Shown here one piece after another: positions 31,747-42,524 of a stretch of DNA of 64,000 nt. This DNA comes from Symsagittifera roscoffensis (taxonomy: Eukaryota; Xenacoelomorpha; Acoela; Convolutidae), in NCBI RefSeq assembly GCF_963678635.1, contig NC_087068.1:25275311-25339310 (forward strand), given 5' to 3'. Position numbers and translations under genes: made by a program. Each line of letters starts with the position of its first letter. Position 1 is the stretch's first letter. The notes below the pieces were generated by a model that saw only the letters and a list, made by a program, of their open reading frames with translations, made no database searches and was not told the origin of the DNA.

Positions 31747-32034
31747 ATGGTGTTTATAATCGGAGCCAGCTCCCTGAAAGCCGTAACCGAAGTAGCGCCA
31801 AACGATTTGAAGAGAGTGTTATCCCGCATCAGCTTTGCATCGAAAGGATTGAGTCTCAACCCCAACTCTATCCATAACGTTTTAAACCTTGACTTTCTCT
31901 CAGAAAAAGGAAAACTATATAAAGCAAGAGACATCATCCTCTGGCACGACGTGTTAATCAACACAATTACCAAACACAGACTGAACGATCAGAAAGCAGA
32001 AAAAGTCCCGAATCTGAAAAACACGCTCAGATAA
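31747..32034 (+). pseudogene. Fragment of an unrecognised retroelement-like coding sequence
   Basis: An open stretch of 95 codons starting right after the LINE's CTA tail. It has protein-like composition (APNDLKRVLSRISF, GLSLNPNSIHNVLNLDF, KARDIILWHDVLINTITKHR). I recognise no domain with confidence; the WHDVLINTIT pattern resembles conserved ORFs carried by invertebrate repeats, but that is an impression only. It abuts the 3' end of the gypsy-like element. Confidence 0.4.
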
Positions 32035-32669
32035 AATACCTGGCGAATTAGCCATCGTATCGTCATCATAACTCCCACTATCACTATCGTTATGGGCTGT
32101 GAAGAGTCTGGTAAAACCATGGAGAGCAGCTCTCCACAGTCCCAGATCAACACCAGATTACTACGCCCGGGATACCACCATGTTTGCAGCAAGCAATGGC
32201 AGGGAATCTCATCATGTGTCAACAAGATGCTCCTCCAATTACGCTTTCTCGAAGCTTTCAGTAGTGGTTCCACTTCCATCATTACGCGGTGGTCTTCATT
32301 ATTCTCATCTACTGTATTGTAATCCGTAACGGTTGATCCTCTCTGCTTTTGTCTTTCAAAGTCGCTGAAGTTCCCACTGGCGTATCCCATGAACTTCTTT
32401 CCCAGTATTGATTCTAACTCCTCCTTAGTTCTCTCTGCAACTGCTGAGAACATTTTGCACATTAACTCGTAAGACTTTTCTGACATCCTCGCTAGTCTTA
32501 AACACTTTGGCCCTGAGAAAGCTTGATCCACGATCGTTCTCGTACTTTTCACATCCACAGCTACGAAATGCACTGGGTATCTGCTCTTCAACATTGGAGC
32601 TAATGTCGATCCCATCAAATATGGTCCTCCTGAGGGTTTACGATAAGTTTCACTTTGTCTGATGTTCAT
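31989..32669 (-). pseudogene. Unrecognised C-terminal accessory coding region of the gypsy-like element
   Basis: An open frame of 226 codons whose first ~150 have protein-like composition, with a helical, Lys/Glu-rich part (CKMFSAVAERTKEELESILG) and an acidic NNEDHRVMMEVEP stretch. The distal third overlaps plus-strand retroelement sequence in antisense and is probably not part of the protein. No family recognised. It reads in the same direction as all upstream blocks. Confidence 0.45.
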
Positions 32670-32690
32670 TTCCGCATAGATCGCTTCCCT

Positions 32691-33412
32691 CTATTTTCCT
32701 ATGTGCTTTTGCTCACTTTGCAAAACTCCTGGGAACACTTCTACGCTGATGGCCATGACCATCTCATGTTTCTGTTCTAGATTCAATAGTGACTCTAAAG
32801 TAACAAACATGCTGTAGAATCCTAGTGCAGTCACTAGATTCACCTCGGTTCCTCCATGGCAACCTGCAATCAATTCCGTTTCCGTTTTTGCCTTCATCAC
32901 AATGTTCCCAAACAATATCGTCAATTGCTTGTTTTGTTTTCCGGGGTCTTTACGCAATTCAGACCTCCACATATGTGACCTTCCAGTCCATAGAATTCTG
33001 CCAGACAGCTACCAGGTTTCACCCAGTCCTCTGGTCTCCAGCCAGGCAACTCTTTTTTTGTCTTCGCGTGGCTTTTAGAGGCTATCGTCATCAAATTATA
33101 GATGATGTTCAGATCACGCAAGTTACTGTCTGAGTTCAGTTCCCTCTGCACGTCTTGTGTCGCACGCAATATCGAATTTGCATTAGGACTCGGACACCAT
33201 GATGGTTTCATGAGTTCCCATACAACCATCAAACTCGTTCTTAGCAATTCGTCCAAGAATCCAAATCCAAACTCCACTCGGTTGCCCAATTTTGGCACTG
33301 AAGGCGCAGTCACCTTTTCCTCCAAGACTAATCCCAGCTTGGTCTGCTGATTAGCAGCTCTTCTCACCGTTGCGATTCTTGGCGTCCAGAACCTTAGCAA
33401 CACTGCTTGCAC
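32691..33412 (-). pseudogene. Unrecognised accessory coding region (two frames)
   Basis: Two overlapping open frames (33412-32921 and 32972-32691) that read as one protein with a frameshift near 32940. They contain a Leu-rich NLVTALGFYSMFVTLESLL segment and a Pro/Trp-rich LPGWRPEDWVKPG. Mostly helical by composition. I cannot assign a function; it could be a structural protein of the element. Confidence 0.45.
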
Positions 33413-33468
33413 GTAATCAAAGAAGCAATCGCGTTTTTATTCATTTAGGAAAGGGCTGTACGCCATCC

Positions 33469-34134
33469 CTATGATTCCGGATACGTAACTGTATGACTTC
33501 TTCTTGATCGGTCCACAGTACTCACTGGACTTCGGTAGTGCTCCCATAAATTCTTTTTCTTGTTAGAGAATCTCATTATTTCGTCAATCTTCTTCATCGG
33601 TTCCAGCTCCACAGACTCCTTCATGTTCACTCGCATCGACTTACTCTGATGGATGTCCAAAAGTGCTAATAAGAGCAAGGCTTTCGCTCGTTCATCACCT
33701 TCTCTTAGCATCTTGACACAAGTGCTCAAGGCTGGCACTGATATTTGTTCTATCATAAATCTAATGAAACAATAACTGCTGTTTTTTCGTGGGTTATCAG
33801 ATCTCTCATACTCGTCATTAAGAACACCTTTTCTTACTTCAATCTTTTTCTTTCTTCCGGATCGAATTCCCCGCGTGTCAGTCCGGTCATGCACCAAGCG
33901 AACCTCAGTCGTAACTCTATTATCACAGAGGGTATTGCTATCAGAGCGTGTATCTTCGGCGCGCTGGGAGACTGTTCTAATTTCTTCTTCGAAGTATCGT
34001 AACACTACTGCTCTCCATGGTAGACTCACCAACTGATCGATTGTCTCCGAGTGAATTTCAGACAATACCAGAGTTCCGTATGCATTCTGCTTTAGGGTGG
34101 TGCCTTGCATCATCGTCTCCAAATAACCTTCCAT
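33469..34134 (-). pseudogene. Unrecognised accessory coding region, helical with basic patch
   Basis: 221 codons ending at TGA-side 33469. It contains a basic RSGRKKKIEVRKG patch followed by a hydrophobic, helix-forming KALLLLALLDIHQ stretch. It overlaps the end of the previous frame by 25 bases in a different phase, consistent with a frameshift in a once-continuous protein. Confidence 0.45.
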
Positions 34135-34601
34135 GGTATTTTGTCTTCCAGAGCAATTAAGTGTCCTCTGGCCGAATTTTTGTTTTCCAACTGCTCCAAG
34201 TATCTTACGGCGGGCTCATCAATCGACACGGTTTCCGACACTGTCATTCGGTTACATTCCACTGGGACTAGCTGTCCTACTACGCTTCCGTGATTCATGG
34301 GAGTCGGTTTGAAACCTTTAAGGGTACTCTCTCTACATTGACTGTGTATCTCCATGTCTAAAGTCGCTCCAGTCAGAGTGCGGTCACTCTTCTTGGTTTT
34401 GTAACAGGCTGATTTTAATCCTGCCATGAGAATGGGTGGCATCGTCGCTACGTCAGTCAACCTCCCGTCTGTGCCAGGCAATCCATCATCACCCTGTCCC
34501 CTGTCCATGGCTTCCTCGACGCGTTTTCTTTTGGCTGAGTTGACAGCTTTTATCGAAATTTCAGAATCCACCTTTGTTTTTCCCGCTTTCCTCTGTGTCA
34601 C
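34110..34601 (-). pseudogene. Unrecognised accessory coding region with basic N terminus
   Basis: 163 codons starting with a basic, nuclear-localisation-like stretch (KAVNSAKRKRVEEAMDRG). No domain recognised. A stop-containing 200-bp gap separates it from the 636-residue frame upstream. Confidence 0.45.
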
Positions 34602-34806
34602 TTTGCTGCCAAGTTACACTTTCATTTCATTAATCCTGTCAATCACCAACTTTGATCGCATCGTTCCCTTTCGGGTTCTTGACTGATACACAACTTCTTC
34701 TTTGTTTTCTTGCGGTGTCATCTTTATAGGAGAGTAAGCCTCACTTTCATCAAAGGCCGAGTCAATCAGTAACTTGTTCAATCTATATTCACCCTCGTCG
34801 AGTTAG

Positions 34807-36717
34807 TCAAGGACTTCCCGCATTAGTGGTCTGTTGAGACCTATTTTCAAAATATACTGGGTCCCGTAGCTCTGAACTACTGTCCAGACCTCTTCCACGA
34901 AAGAAGGCTACTCTGTCCATAGTGCATCCCACCCTATTTTCATGGTCTCTATGATGAACTTCCCACTCTTCTTCGGTCAACGTTCCCAAGAAAGGTACTC
35001 TGGCAGTGCCTTCTATTCTTCTCTTCCTTGGTGACTCCATTAGAAGTTTCTTTTCTGTGTTTTTAGAATTGCTCGGAGAGCTGCTCTCCGCCAAGTTCCG
35101 GTTCGTTTCCACGAAGGCCGATAGGGGTTCTAGCGTGGAAGTTCCCTCGTCTGCCGGCTCAGTAGTCGCTTCCAACGTGTCCGTGCCATTATCAAAGTCG
35201 CTGAGGAAGTTGAAGTTCAGGCTGAACATCCCTCCTGTCGAAGCCTTATCGTCCTCTTTATCGGCCTGATCGGGATCCTGTTGCATAGGCTCTTCCGATT
35301 GAAGTCTTCCTTCCTGCCCATCGTGTCTTTTTGGATCTTTTCCCGAACTTGAGGACCCTTGCTCTTCATTCCTTGCTCCATCTGGAAATTTCGGTACAAC
35401 AAGCCTGCCAGCTGACTGATCTTCCTCCTCTCCGTGAACTACCTTGACTTCTTCACAGCCAAAGGGTGCTAGCATGGTTTTAGTCTGTAGCGTTCTTCCC
35501 ACTGTTAATTCAGGTTTTACACTCGTTAAGATTAGGGAGGCTTCTGGTAAGTCAGCCTCGCCTCTCATGATCATAGGCGCTAGATCCAGTTTCGCCCACT
35601 CCTCGTCAAATCGTCCCGGCTTCGGAGTCGCTGTATTGCTCATTCGTCTCCTCGTTATTTCATCCGTGTAGGCAAACTGCGTATACTGCAGCACTGCGGC
35701 ATTTCTGCCCACAAAGCACGAGTCCATCATCTCGGAGAATTTCGCCACACTCCTCTCGTTAGTTTCAAAGGCTTTCGACCTAGTGGTTTGTACTACGGAG
35801 TCTGCTTCGAGCAACATCCTTCTAATTAAAGGGAATTCGGGGATAAATTCTGTCAATTTCTTGTAGTCACCCCAGCCTTTCGTTTCTTCCCTCAATTTAT
35901 GATACGCTGCAGTCAGTCGAGAAATTCTTGTGACTTCGCCATTCGTTTTACCATAGGGCCTTAGATTCCGGAGTTTCGGGAATACCTCGATGTGCCCCCT
36001 ATCCACTTCTCCCATCTTGTCTCGGAAGTGATCATCAAAGTTTATGACGGTCATCTCCGGCTCTGATATCTTCGCGAATAACAAGTCCTCACTCATCAAT
36101 TCTCGTAGTGCTTGTTGTTCACACCAAATAAGTGCACTTCCGTCCACTGCTGATATGAGGTTCAGGTGCAACACCGACCTCCTATAAGCCTCCACCTTAA
36201 CGTCAGGTAACGCAAACGTGACTGCCGGACCGTATATCACTGTCACGAACTCCGTGGCTCCTCTGATCAATGCTAAGGGATATGTCCTCATAGCTAAGCT
36301 CAGGTATAACATTATAACATTAGACCAAAACAGAGACTTGGAGTTATATACGAAGTCTGAGTTCGCGACTATCATAATTTTTGCTTTCCTCGTTTCTGCT
36401 TTGTCATACGCTGCAAAGATGGTCTCGTCTTTCCTAATTGCCTTCAATCCAACATATCTCTGAACATCACCCTCTTGAGCCACTTGTTTCGGGTACGCTT
36501 TATCTTTTACGTGTCCTGGGGGACCCCGTATCTGCTTCAACATTTCCACGTGTTGTCTTATTGGTACCCTCGTAGTCAAGAATCTTCCGGGCCTTTCTGT
36601 TCGATTTCCTTCATCGTGATTCAGTTTCACATCTTGCAAAGGTCTTGCATTTACTGGACCCATTATAATGTCTGAGGGCAGTCCCTCTAAATCAGCAAAT
36701 CTCAAGGCAAATCTCAA
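34807..36717 (-). CDS. 636-residue accessory protein of the gypsy-like element, family unknown
   Basis: The longest intact frame in the window. Residues 1-430 look globular: mixed hydrophobic segments such as NVIMLYLSLAMRTYPLAL and FVTVIYGPAVTFALPD, and a conserved-looking GWGDYKKLTEFIPEFPL. Residues 440-560 are acidic, Ser/Gln-rich and probably disordered; a basic ESPRKRRIEG motif follows. Upstream frames at 36692-37208 look like its N-terminal continuation across frameshifts, so the start at 36717 is not the true N terminus. It has no RT, nuclease or envelope signature I can see. A virion structural role is possible but not shown. Confidence 0.6.
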   Translation of the reverse strand: MRFALRFADLEGLPSDIIMGPVNARPLQDVKLNHDEGNRTERPGRFLTTRVPIRQHVEMLKQIRGPPGHVKDKAYPKQVAQEGDVQRYVGLKAIRKDETIFAAYDKAETRKAKIMIVANSDFVYNSKSLFWSNVIMLYLSLAMRTYPLALIRGATEFVTVIYGPAVTFALPDVKVEAYRRSVLHLNLISAVDGSALIWCEQQALRELMSEDLLFAKISEPEMTVINFDDHFRDKMGEVDRGHIEVFPKLRNLRPYGKTNGEVTRISRLTAAYHKLREETKGWGDYKKLTEFIPEFPLIRRMLLEADSVVQTTRSKAFETNERSVAKFSEMMDSCFVGRNAAVLQYTQFAYTDEITRRRMSNTATPKPGRFDEEWAKLDLAPMIMRGEADLPEASLILTSVKPELTVGRTLQTKTMLAPFGCEEVKVVHGEEEDQSAGRLVVPKFPDGARNEEQGSSSSGKDPKRHDGQEGRLQSEEPMQQDPDQADKEDDKASTGGMFSLNFNFLSDFDNGTDTLEATTEPADEGTSTLEPLSAFVETNRNLAESSSPSNSKNTEKKLLMESPRKRRIEGTARVPFLGTLTEEEWEVHHRDHENRVGCTMDRVAFFRGRGLDSSSELRDPVYFENRSQQTTNAGSP

Positions 36718-37208
36718 GGCTGAAGTTTATACCAGCTGCTATCAACCAGTTCACGCCTGTGCTCGAATACAGTCCGTTGACGAATAATCTCAATGCATTC
36801 AACATCCTCGTGGCATCTGCTGCAAATCTCACCATCTGAAGATTGAATTTCATCAGGTCCTGTTTGTATATATGCCAGGGAGAACGTATGGGCCTCGACC
36901 ACATCAAAAAACTCCTGTCTAGTCGTCCCTCCTGTCGGCTGGTACTCGTCGTCTCTGATCTTGTCTCTGATCTCGAGGTGCTTGTCGTCCCCGCGGTCGG
37001 ACTGACCGGTCCTAACCTTCGTCTTGGATGAATGGTTCTCTTTATCGGCGCTTCTACCAATCGATCCTGTACATCCGTTCTTTGCCCTGGCGCTAGAGCT
37101 TTGCGTCCTATAGGTCACGGCTGGGACCGTTCCCAGACGTGTTTCTGAGTTAGGGGGCACAAAGGTTGAAATTGCCGGCTCGTTCGTTGTTTCTTCCTTC
37201 TTTAGCAC
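36692..37208 (-). pseudogene. Linker coding region between SGNH domain and 636-residue frame (frameshifted)
   Basis: Two overlapping frames (37208-36714 and 37060-36692) switch near 36890. The first starts with an acidic/Thr-rich segment containing ISTFVPPNSETRLGTVPAV, the second continues as a helical region with FNLQMVRFAADATRMLNAL. Together they bridge the SGNH-like domain to the 636-residue frame and suggest one very long protein. Confidence 0.5.
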
Positions 37209-37988
37209 TCCCGTATCAAAGAGCTCGACTTACCTTTCAACCAGTCGCTCCTGGAAGACTCGGTTCATCCAAGCTGGTCCTCCGATGTTATCAAAGTGGA
37301 TCCCATTGGTGGTTAGTCAGGCCTGATCCACAGCTCTCAGCTCGTGTTCAATGTCCATAAGGATCATCCATCCAGCATTCCGACTTGCCAGATTTCTCAG
37401 TATGTTGTTCCACCTGATGACTCCTTCATTATGTCTTCTTCCTGTCGATGTCAACGTTTTTGTGCTCATTGGTACGGTGCAGACGGTCAGTACCGCGCAC
37501 TTGAATAACTGCCAGAGAGTAGTGAATAGGCACACCATCATCGACTCCCATTGGGCCTATTACTCATTTGAGCCTCTAGACACATTGTTCGTCCCTATTA
37601 GGATCATTATGTTAGAGATCCTACCTGGGTTCATCAGCTCCACCATTCGAAATAGCTGGACTATCGTTGCACCTCCAAAGGTCACCACCGTAGTGATCCA
37701 GGAGGTCCTCAGGTTCTGGAGTATTCTCACCAAGCTGTCACCTAGTATCAGATGTGATGTCCTAAAAGGCGGTTGCTGCAGGTTTACTGCTGGGCTCCAA
37801 GTCGATTGATTGAAGCAAGCTCGCGGTTCGGGGTCCGGAACTCCTGTGAAGCTATTCGTCACCTGTTTGTTCTTCTGCACGTCAATCACTCGGGAAACTT
37901 TCTTCATCGGCATTTCTCGTATCTTCCTGTCTGGGACCTTAGAGCTCTTTGTTGGTAACGTTGTATCACTGACTCCCGTTCTCGTCAT
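37206..37988 (-). pseudogene. SGNH/GDSL hydrolase-like domain in the retroelement
   Basis: The blocks of the SGNH fold appear in order: LILGDSLVRIL with the nucleophile Ser (residue 85 of the 37988 frame), FGGATIVQL with the oxyanion Gly, MILIGTNNVSRG with the Asn, and, after a frameshift near 37550 and a TGA at about 37319, TTNGIHFDN with the catalytic His. The family expects D-x-x-H; here the Asp position is Asn. Known SGNH enzymes are lipases or esterases; esterase domains are known in ORF1 of CR1 LINEs, but I am not aware of a described one in gypsy elements. The N-terminal 60 residues are Pro/Lys-rich. Confidence 0.75.
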
Positions 37989-38076
37989 CGTCTCTTGGTA
38001 GAGTTGTACTCTGCCCGTATCATCTATGGTGCATTCCTATTAGCGACCAATCGTTCAGCTGTTTCTATCAATTTTC

Positions 38077-38610
38077 TCACTGTTTTCTCCACGACGGAAT
38101 TGTTACTCTACTTGTCGTAGTTGGGAGTCGCACCTCCGTTGTCTGACTTAGTTCGCGAGGCGTCAGGAGCTCCATCGAGGACTGCCCACAAGGAACTTTC
38201 CTTGCAGGTATCACTTTTTCCACTGCCATCCTCAACGCCAGCCGTTCCGATCGCTCTTTATATTCCTGTCTCAAGCGTTCTATTTCCTGACCCTTTTTCT
38301 TATTGCAATCTTCAAACAGTCTTTTCCAAATGTCTCCGTCGTCTTTCGTACTGAGCATGGTTTTGGTCTTTTCATCCAGCTCCTTTCTGACCTTCTCCTG
38401 TTCTTCTAACGTTCCGTTGAGGTCTTGCATGGTCTCGTTCCTCTGAACTTCTTCTTCTATTCTCGCCCTCTTTGGTGGCACAGCTGCTCTCAGTTGTAAG
38501 CTAAACGAGGCAGCCTCGCTGTTTATCTCCCGATGCATTCTTCTCAGACCAGGCCTAGGCTTGGTTGACAGAGGCATCTCACTTTGTTGGTAGGTCCTGG
38601 AACTTCCCAA
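38077..38610 (-). pseudogene. Coiled-coil protein upstream of the SGNH domain
   Basis: 177 codons with a long charged heptad-like region (residues about 50-125, with ARIEEEVQRNETMQDLNGTL and IERLRQEYKERSERLALRM). It is followed closely by the SGNH-like domain in another frame, so the two were probably parts of one protein. Confidence 0.6.
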
Positions 38611-38980
38611 TCCAGGCTCGTTCGCTAAGTCATATCCGAGAGAGAGCCCCGTTTCTCCACCTCGTTAACCTCATGTTCGGGCGGTCTAGTACTCCTCTTT
38701 CTCCATATGCTGCCATCAATAAGACTTCTGTGGGGCGGTCCCCACGGTTATCATGCCCTAAGATGATCATTAAGGCGGCCAGTAACATGGCTACCTCTGG
38801 GTTCTACAGAGCGAAGTCTCGATCCATCAGCCGGAGATAGATCGCATCTATCAGCGGTCCTACGTATGCCTCTGCCAGGTCCATCAATCCGTTCAAGTCG
38901 AAATTTCCTTCTTCTTCTAGATTCGATTCTATTATCAGTTTGATCAATTGAAATCAGGTGAATAAATAAACAATCAAACA
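38611..38980 (-). pseudogene. Unrecognised helical coding remnant, stop-interrupted
   Basis: The minus strand reads as protein-like sequence (NGLMDLAEAYVGPLIDAIYL, then EVAMLLAALMIILGHDNRG) broken by TAG at about 38812 and another stop near 38625. It directly precedes the coiled-coil region, is helical by composition and could be an N-terminal structural domain. Its frame has no open run above 60 codons. Confidence 0.5.
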
Positions 38981-39295
38981 GGATCTAGAAAAAGTTCCCG
39001 AATATCTTATTTGTCAGCTTTACACAAGTTTTGTATTAAAATTTATTCAAAACAGTCAAATGAAAAGTTTTTGATCTTAAAATATATTAAAATCAGTTTA
39101 TTGCTAAAATTTTGGAATTCGACCTAAGAATGGACAGTCCAAACTTTGGTTCTAATCCTAAGATCGACATTCGGTTATTCATGGTCATTAGTCCCTTCCT
39201 ACTCAGGGTCCTAATAACATAACTCATAACACATAACATATCACATATCACACACAACACTTTTAGCATGACACCTTCCAGCATGCAACCTAAAC
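38981..39295. other. AT-rich non-coding gap inside the gypsy-like element
   Basis: AT-rich with stops in all frames and ATAACATAACATATC-type low complexity at 39215-39255. It separates the pol-side block from the SGNH-side block and is where an internal LTR or a junction of two elements would be expected. I see no repeat copy elsewhere in the window. Confidence 0.4.
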
Positions 39296-39800
39296 TCAGC
39301 CTATACTCAAATAGTATTTTTTATTTAAGTATAACTCCATGTTGGTATCAGAAAAGATTACGTGTATCAGTGCATACAGCTCCCGTGGATGAAATCGTCC
39401 TCGGTTCGGGTCGTACACTGGAAGCGAGTGTTCCTTCACTTCCCTCTCCACAAGGGAGTCTCTCAGTCTCGTCAATGACAAGACTAGGTTTTCTTGGTCC
39501 ACGTGCAGCTTCTCCGTCGCCCTCGTCACCGAGAAGCATAGATACTTTCCCGGTATCTGCAACGCCGCCGGAGGCAAGGCTGCTACGCCTCCTATTCCTG
39601 GTCTTTGCTTCCATAGGAATTCTATTTTTATATTCTCTCGAAAAATCCGCTGCTAATGCTGTCTTAAAACTCTTTTCCGCTGTGATCGCTATCACACATG
39701 TTCTATTTGTGAGTATAAAATCACTATCTGTCAAAATTATGCTACTTGAGTACTCATTTGGCAAATTAAAATATGACTCACCTACTCTCCCTATGTCCAA
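39296..39800 (-). pseudogene. Post-integrase coding remnant in two frames
   Basis: Two frames overlap (39800-39348 and 39577-39296). Both look partly coding: one begins FILTNRTCVIAITAEKS, contains RRRSSLASGGVAD and GEGDGEA-like acidic stretches; the other reads LPPAALQIPGKYLCF. Frameshifting is likely. Position after integrase is where an env-like gene would lie, but no signal peptide or fusion motif is visible. Confidence 0.4.
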
Positions 39801-39882
39801 TTTCTGCTTCTAGATCACCTTTTTCTTTTGCTATTTTTAATTTTTATTAATCATTTTTCAGTGTGGGTGAGTAGCACCCCCA

Positions 39883-40371
39883 CTACGCGAACAAAATAAC
39901 CAACGACGTCCCCGTCGATCGCATACCAGTTATTAAATCGAAGTTGGATGCAGGAAAGGGCAACTGCCCTTCCTGGGCAGCCCAGGAAGGATCATCCCTT
40001 TCGGTTTTTATATATTTCATGCCCTCACGGTCTACATCTTGAATCGTGACACTGGTCTCCTTTGGGTCCGAAGTCATCTCGTTCAGCCATTCCAAGACAC
40101 GCAGATTCGTTAAGTCTTGTTCATAGGATTGCTGTTGCTCGTCGTCGAATTCTACCTCGGGCTTCGACCGGTCATCGACTATGACGATGTTTTGCGACAC
40201 GGTTATTTCTTCTAGACCCACAAATTCTTCTACTATCTTCTTCAGGTCCATTCTGTCCACTACGAAATCATCTCCGTAAGGATTGTATTTCTTCTTGAAT
40301 CTTGTCCTGTCACTCTGTCGAGTCTGCATGGTAAACGGAAGATCTGGTTCCAAATTCTTGGGCACATCCAT
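39883..40371 (-). pseudogene. C-terminal acidic tail of Pol
   Basis: 162 codons with a basic RTRFKKKYNPYGDDF start and acidic, Gln-rich region (EVEFDDEQQQSYEQDLTNLR). It overlaps the integrase frame by about 110 bases in a different phase, so a frameshift near 40370 splits what was probably one Pol tail. Confidence 0.5.
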
Positions 40372-41216
40372 CTGTTCGGGGTTTGCCAGTTCTCTTCTGC
40401 GTAGGGTAAGGTTTCTTCGTCTGCATCAATCACTTCGTTGGGATATACGTCCAGTGGCGGACTTGACCCTTCTTCTACGACCTCATTCCCATCATTCTTT
40501 TCCTTGGTGATCTTCTCGTTGACCTCACAGGCAGGTTTCATCATCAGATAATCCCCCTCTTCCATGTATGCAGGTATACACAAGTCTTCTGTCGACGGGT
40601 TGTGTGGCTGAATGTTTTCGTAGTGAGCGGCTCGGCCAGTACTCATTCTATGAAAACGTCCCTCCTGGTGCACTTCCGTAATCATGAAGGGTACCCTCGA
40701 CTTCTTTAGGTGCTTTTTCGTTCCTTTCGGTTGGATAACGTTTTGAAATACCCATACGTAGTCTCCTATCGAGTAAGCTTTTGCACCAGCTGCTTTCTTA
40801 TCAAATCTTTTCCTCTGCCTTGCCTGTGCCTGCTGAGTGTTCCGTCTGAACAAGTCGTTCAGTTCTTGTTGACGTCTAATCACATCCCTCACGTAGACTT
40901 GTGGTGAAGTTTTCTTCCCCTCGTACTCTGGGTTAGAGAAAGCCAAGGGCAAAGACTTCTCGTGTCCAGCATGTCCAGTTAACATCATATGGGGACTAAT
41001 TGCACTGGTGGAGAGTTGTGTGCTGTTGTAAGCTCCCATCACCTGTGGAAGATATCTGTCCCAATCGGCCATGTACCTGGAACAATATACCGTCAGCATC
41101 GACAACAACTGGGGACGGTATGTCGTGGAGTGAGCTTGAGCCACCTGTGAACGTCTCATGAGTTCTTTCGTAAGTTCTCCCACGAAAGCTGTTCCGTTAT
41201 CCGATTGAAATGTCAT
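40260..41216 (-). pseudogene. Integrase, catalytic core C-part and C-terminal domain
   Basis: It begins with the second catalytic Asp in FQSDNGTAFVGEL, followed by HSTTYRPQ and YMADWDRYLPQVMGAYN, typical of Ty3/gypsy integrase, then a basic RQRKRFDKKAAGAKAY and a DYVWVFQ GPY/F-like region. The catalytic Glu expected about 35 residues after the Asp is absent: the sequence jumps from YRPQ to LLSMLTVYC, as if about 15 residues were deleted. Integration by this copy is therefore unlikely. Confidence 0.88.
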
Positions 41217-41281
41217 CGGAAAACCATGTCTTGCTATCCACGTATTGATTAGATGATCGCACTTACCTTCTGCTGAAGTAG

Positions 41282-41698
41282 TTATGCATACTTCGTGAAG
41301 TGGTCTATCATTACCATGACCTGATTATTCCCACTATCTTTCATGCATATTTTCTGGTGGTCAATCTGCACCACCTCGTTGAATTCAGATGACTCGATCG
41401 ACTGCAAAGAAAATCGAAATTTCCTTGGATTCTTGACCTGTTGGCATGACAGACATGCTGTTACCCACTTCTCGCATGCCTTTTTCAATCCAGGCCACTC
41501 AAAGCGCTTCAGTATGCTCTGGTATACTTTGTCGGTTCCCTGATGGCCCATCTGATCATGCGACCTGAATAAAAGTTCTGTCTGATAGAGTTGCGGCAAC
41601 ACTATCGCGTTAAATTTGTACAGGACTTTGTCTTGTTTTCTTCTCTTGCAGGCCACGATCCCGTCCTTGTTCAGATATAACCATCCCTCTTTCCGCAT
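41282..41698 (-). pseudogene. Integrase, zinc-binding and first catalytic Asp
   Basis: The HHCC zinc finger is intact: His47-x4-His52 and Cys82-x2-Cys85 (RSHDQMGH and CLSCQQ). The first Asp of the DDE triad lies in EVVQIDHQ. The frame ends at a stop after MIDHFTKYA, and the rest of the core continues in another frame from 41216. Confidence 0.9.
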
Positions 41699-41790
41699 AA
41701 AGTACTGTCTCAGAATACGGTTACTGTCTTCTTCCAGATCACCGTTGTCTGGGGTTTTCGATCTACCTTTTCAAGTTGCTAGTCATGCTG

Positions 41791-42524
41791 TCATTTCTGT
41801 GCTCTTAGTAGGCCTGAGAGTCTGTATCTTGCCATCAAGTATGTCTTCATGACCCTCAAATGACTATTCGTTTCATCTGGCTGATGCGTGTCATCTTCCA
41901 TCTTCACGCACCAAGTTTTCGCCAATGGCTCTGTCTCTTGTCTGAAGGGTTGAAGATCAGTCCTGACCACTTCTTTCTGCGGCAACAAACTCATCGATCG
42001 TTTCGAAACCGCTATTGTTTCTAGATCATCCGCTGCATTGTCGAAGGCTGTTTCGCTACGTAGCAGGTAACAATCGCTGTAAGGTTCTTGATGTAACTCT
42101 CTCTCCAGGTCTTTTGCTCGAGTCTCCACTAGCACGAGTGGATCACTAGCTCTGACAATTCTGATCCTGAGCTGGAGTTTCTGTCTGAGTAAGTGTCAAT
42201 ACTTGAATTCCTCGAGTTGTCATCAACGGAAGAACCTGTTACTGAGCATGTTTCATCTTCGGAATTAGACTTATGCGCTCTGCCCATCCATCTGAACTCC
42301 CCGGACAAAACTTTATCCTCCAAGTCTTGTTCGTCATCTTGAACATTTTCCTCTGCACCTGACTCCCCGGACAAACTTTCCTGTCCCGGATCTTGTTGAT
42401 AAACTTGCCTGTTCCCATCAACGACCTTCTGCCCGGACAAACTTTCTTGCCCCAAGTTTCGTTCAACCTCTTTTTTTTTAATCCTGATCCTCAAAGGTGA
42501 CGGTTTTCTTTGTGTCCCTTTCAC
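41791..42524 (-). pseudogene. Ser/Asp-rich linker between RNase H and integrase
   Basis: Two frames (42524-42129 and 42135-41791). The first has three copies of a short motif (QESLSGQK, QESLSGES, DKVLSGEF) from a repeated GAAAGTTTGTCCGGG unit at DNA level, then Ser-rich NSSSGSELSEL. The second reads as a linker with an acidic helix leading into the integrase. No enzymatic motif. Confidence 0.55.

Noticed and set aside
32089-32330. Plus-strand open frames over the gypsy 3' end
   Set aside because: They are antisense to protein-like minus-strand sequence and show no recognisable motif.
34807-36717. Host gene on the minus strand
   Set aside because: It lies inside a run of decayed retroelement frames of the same orientation with no splice sites; the preceding frames lead into it across frameshifts.
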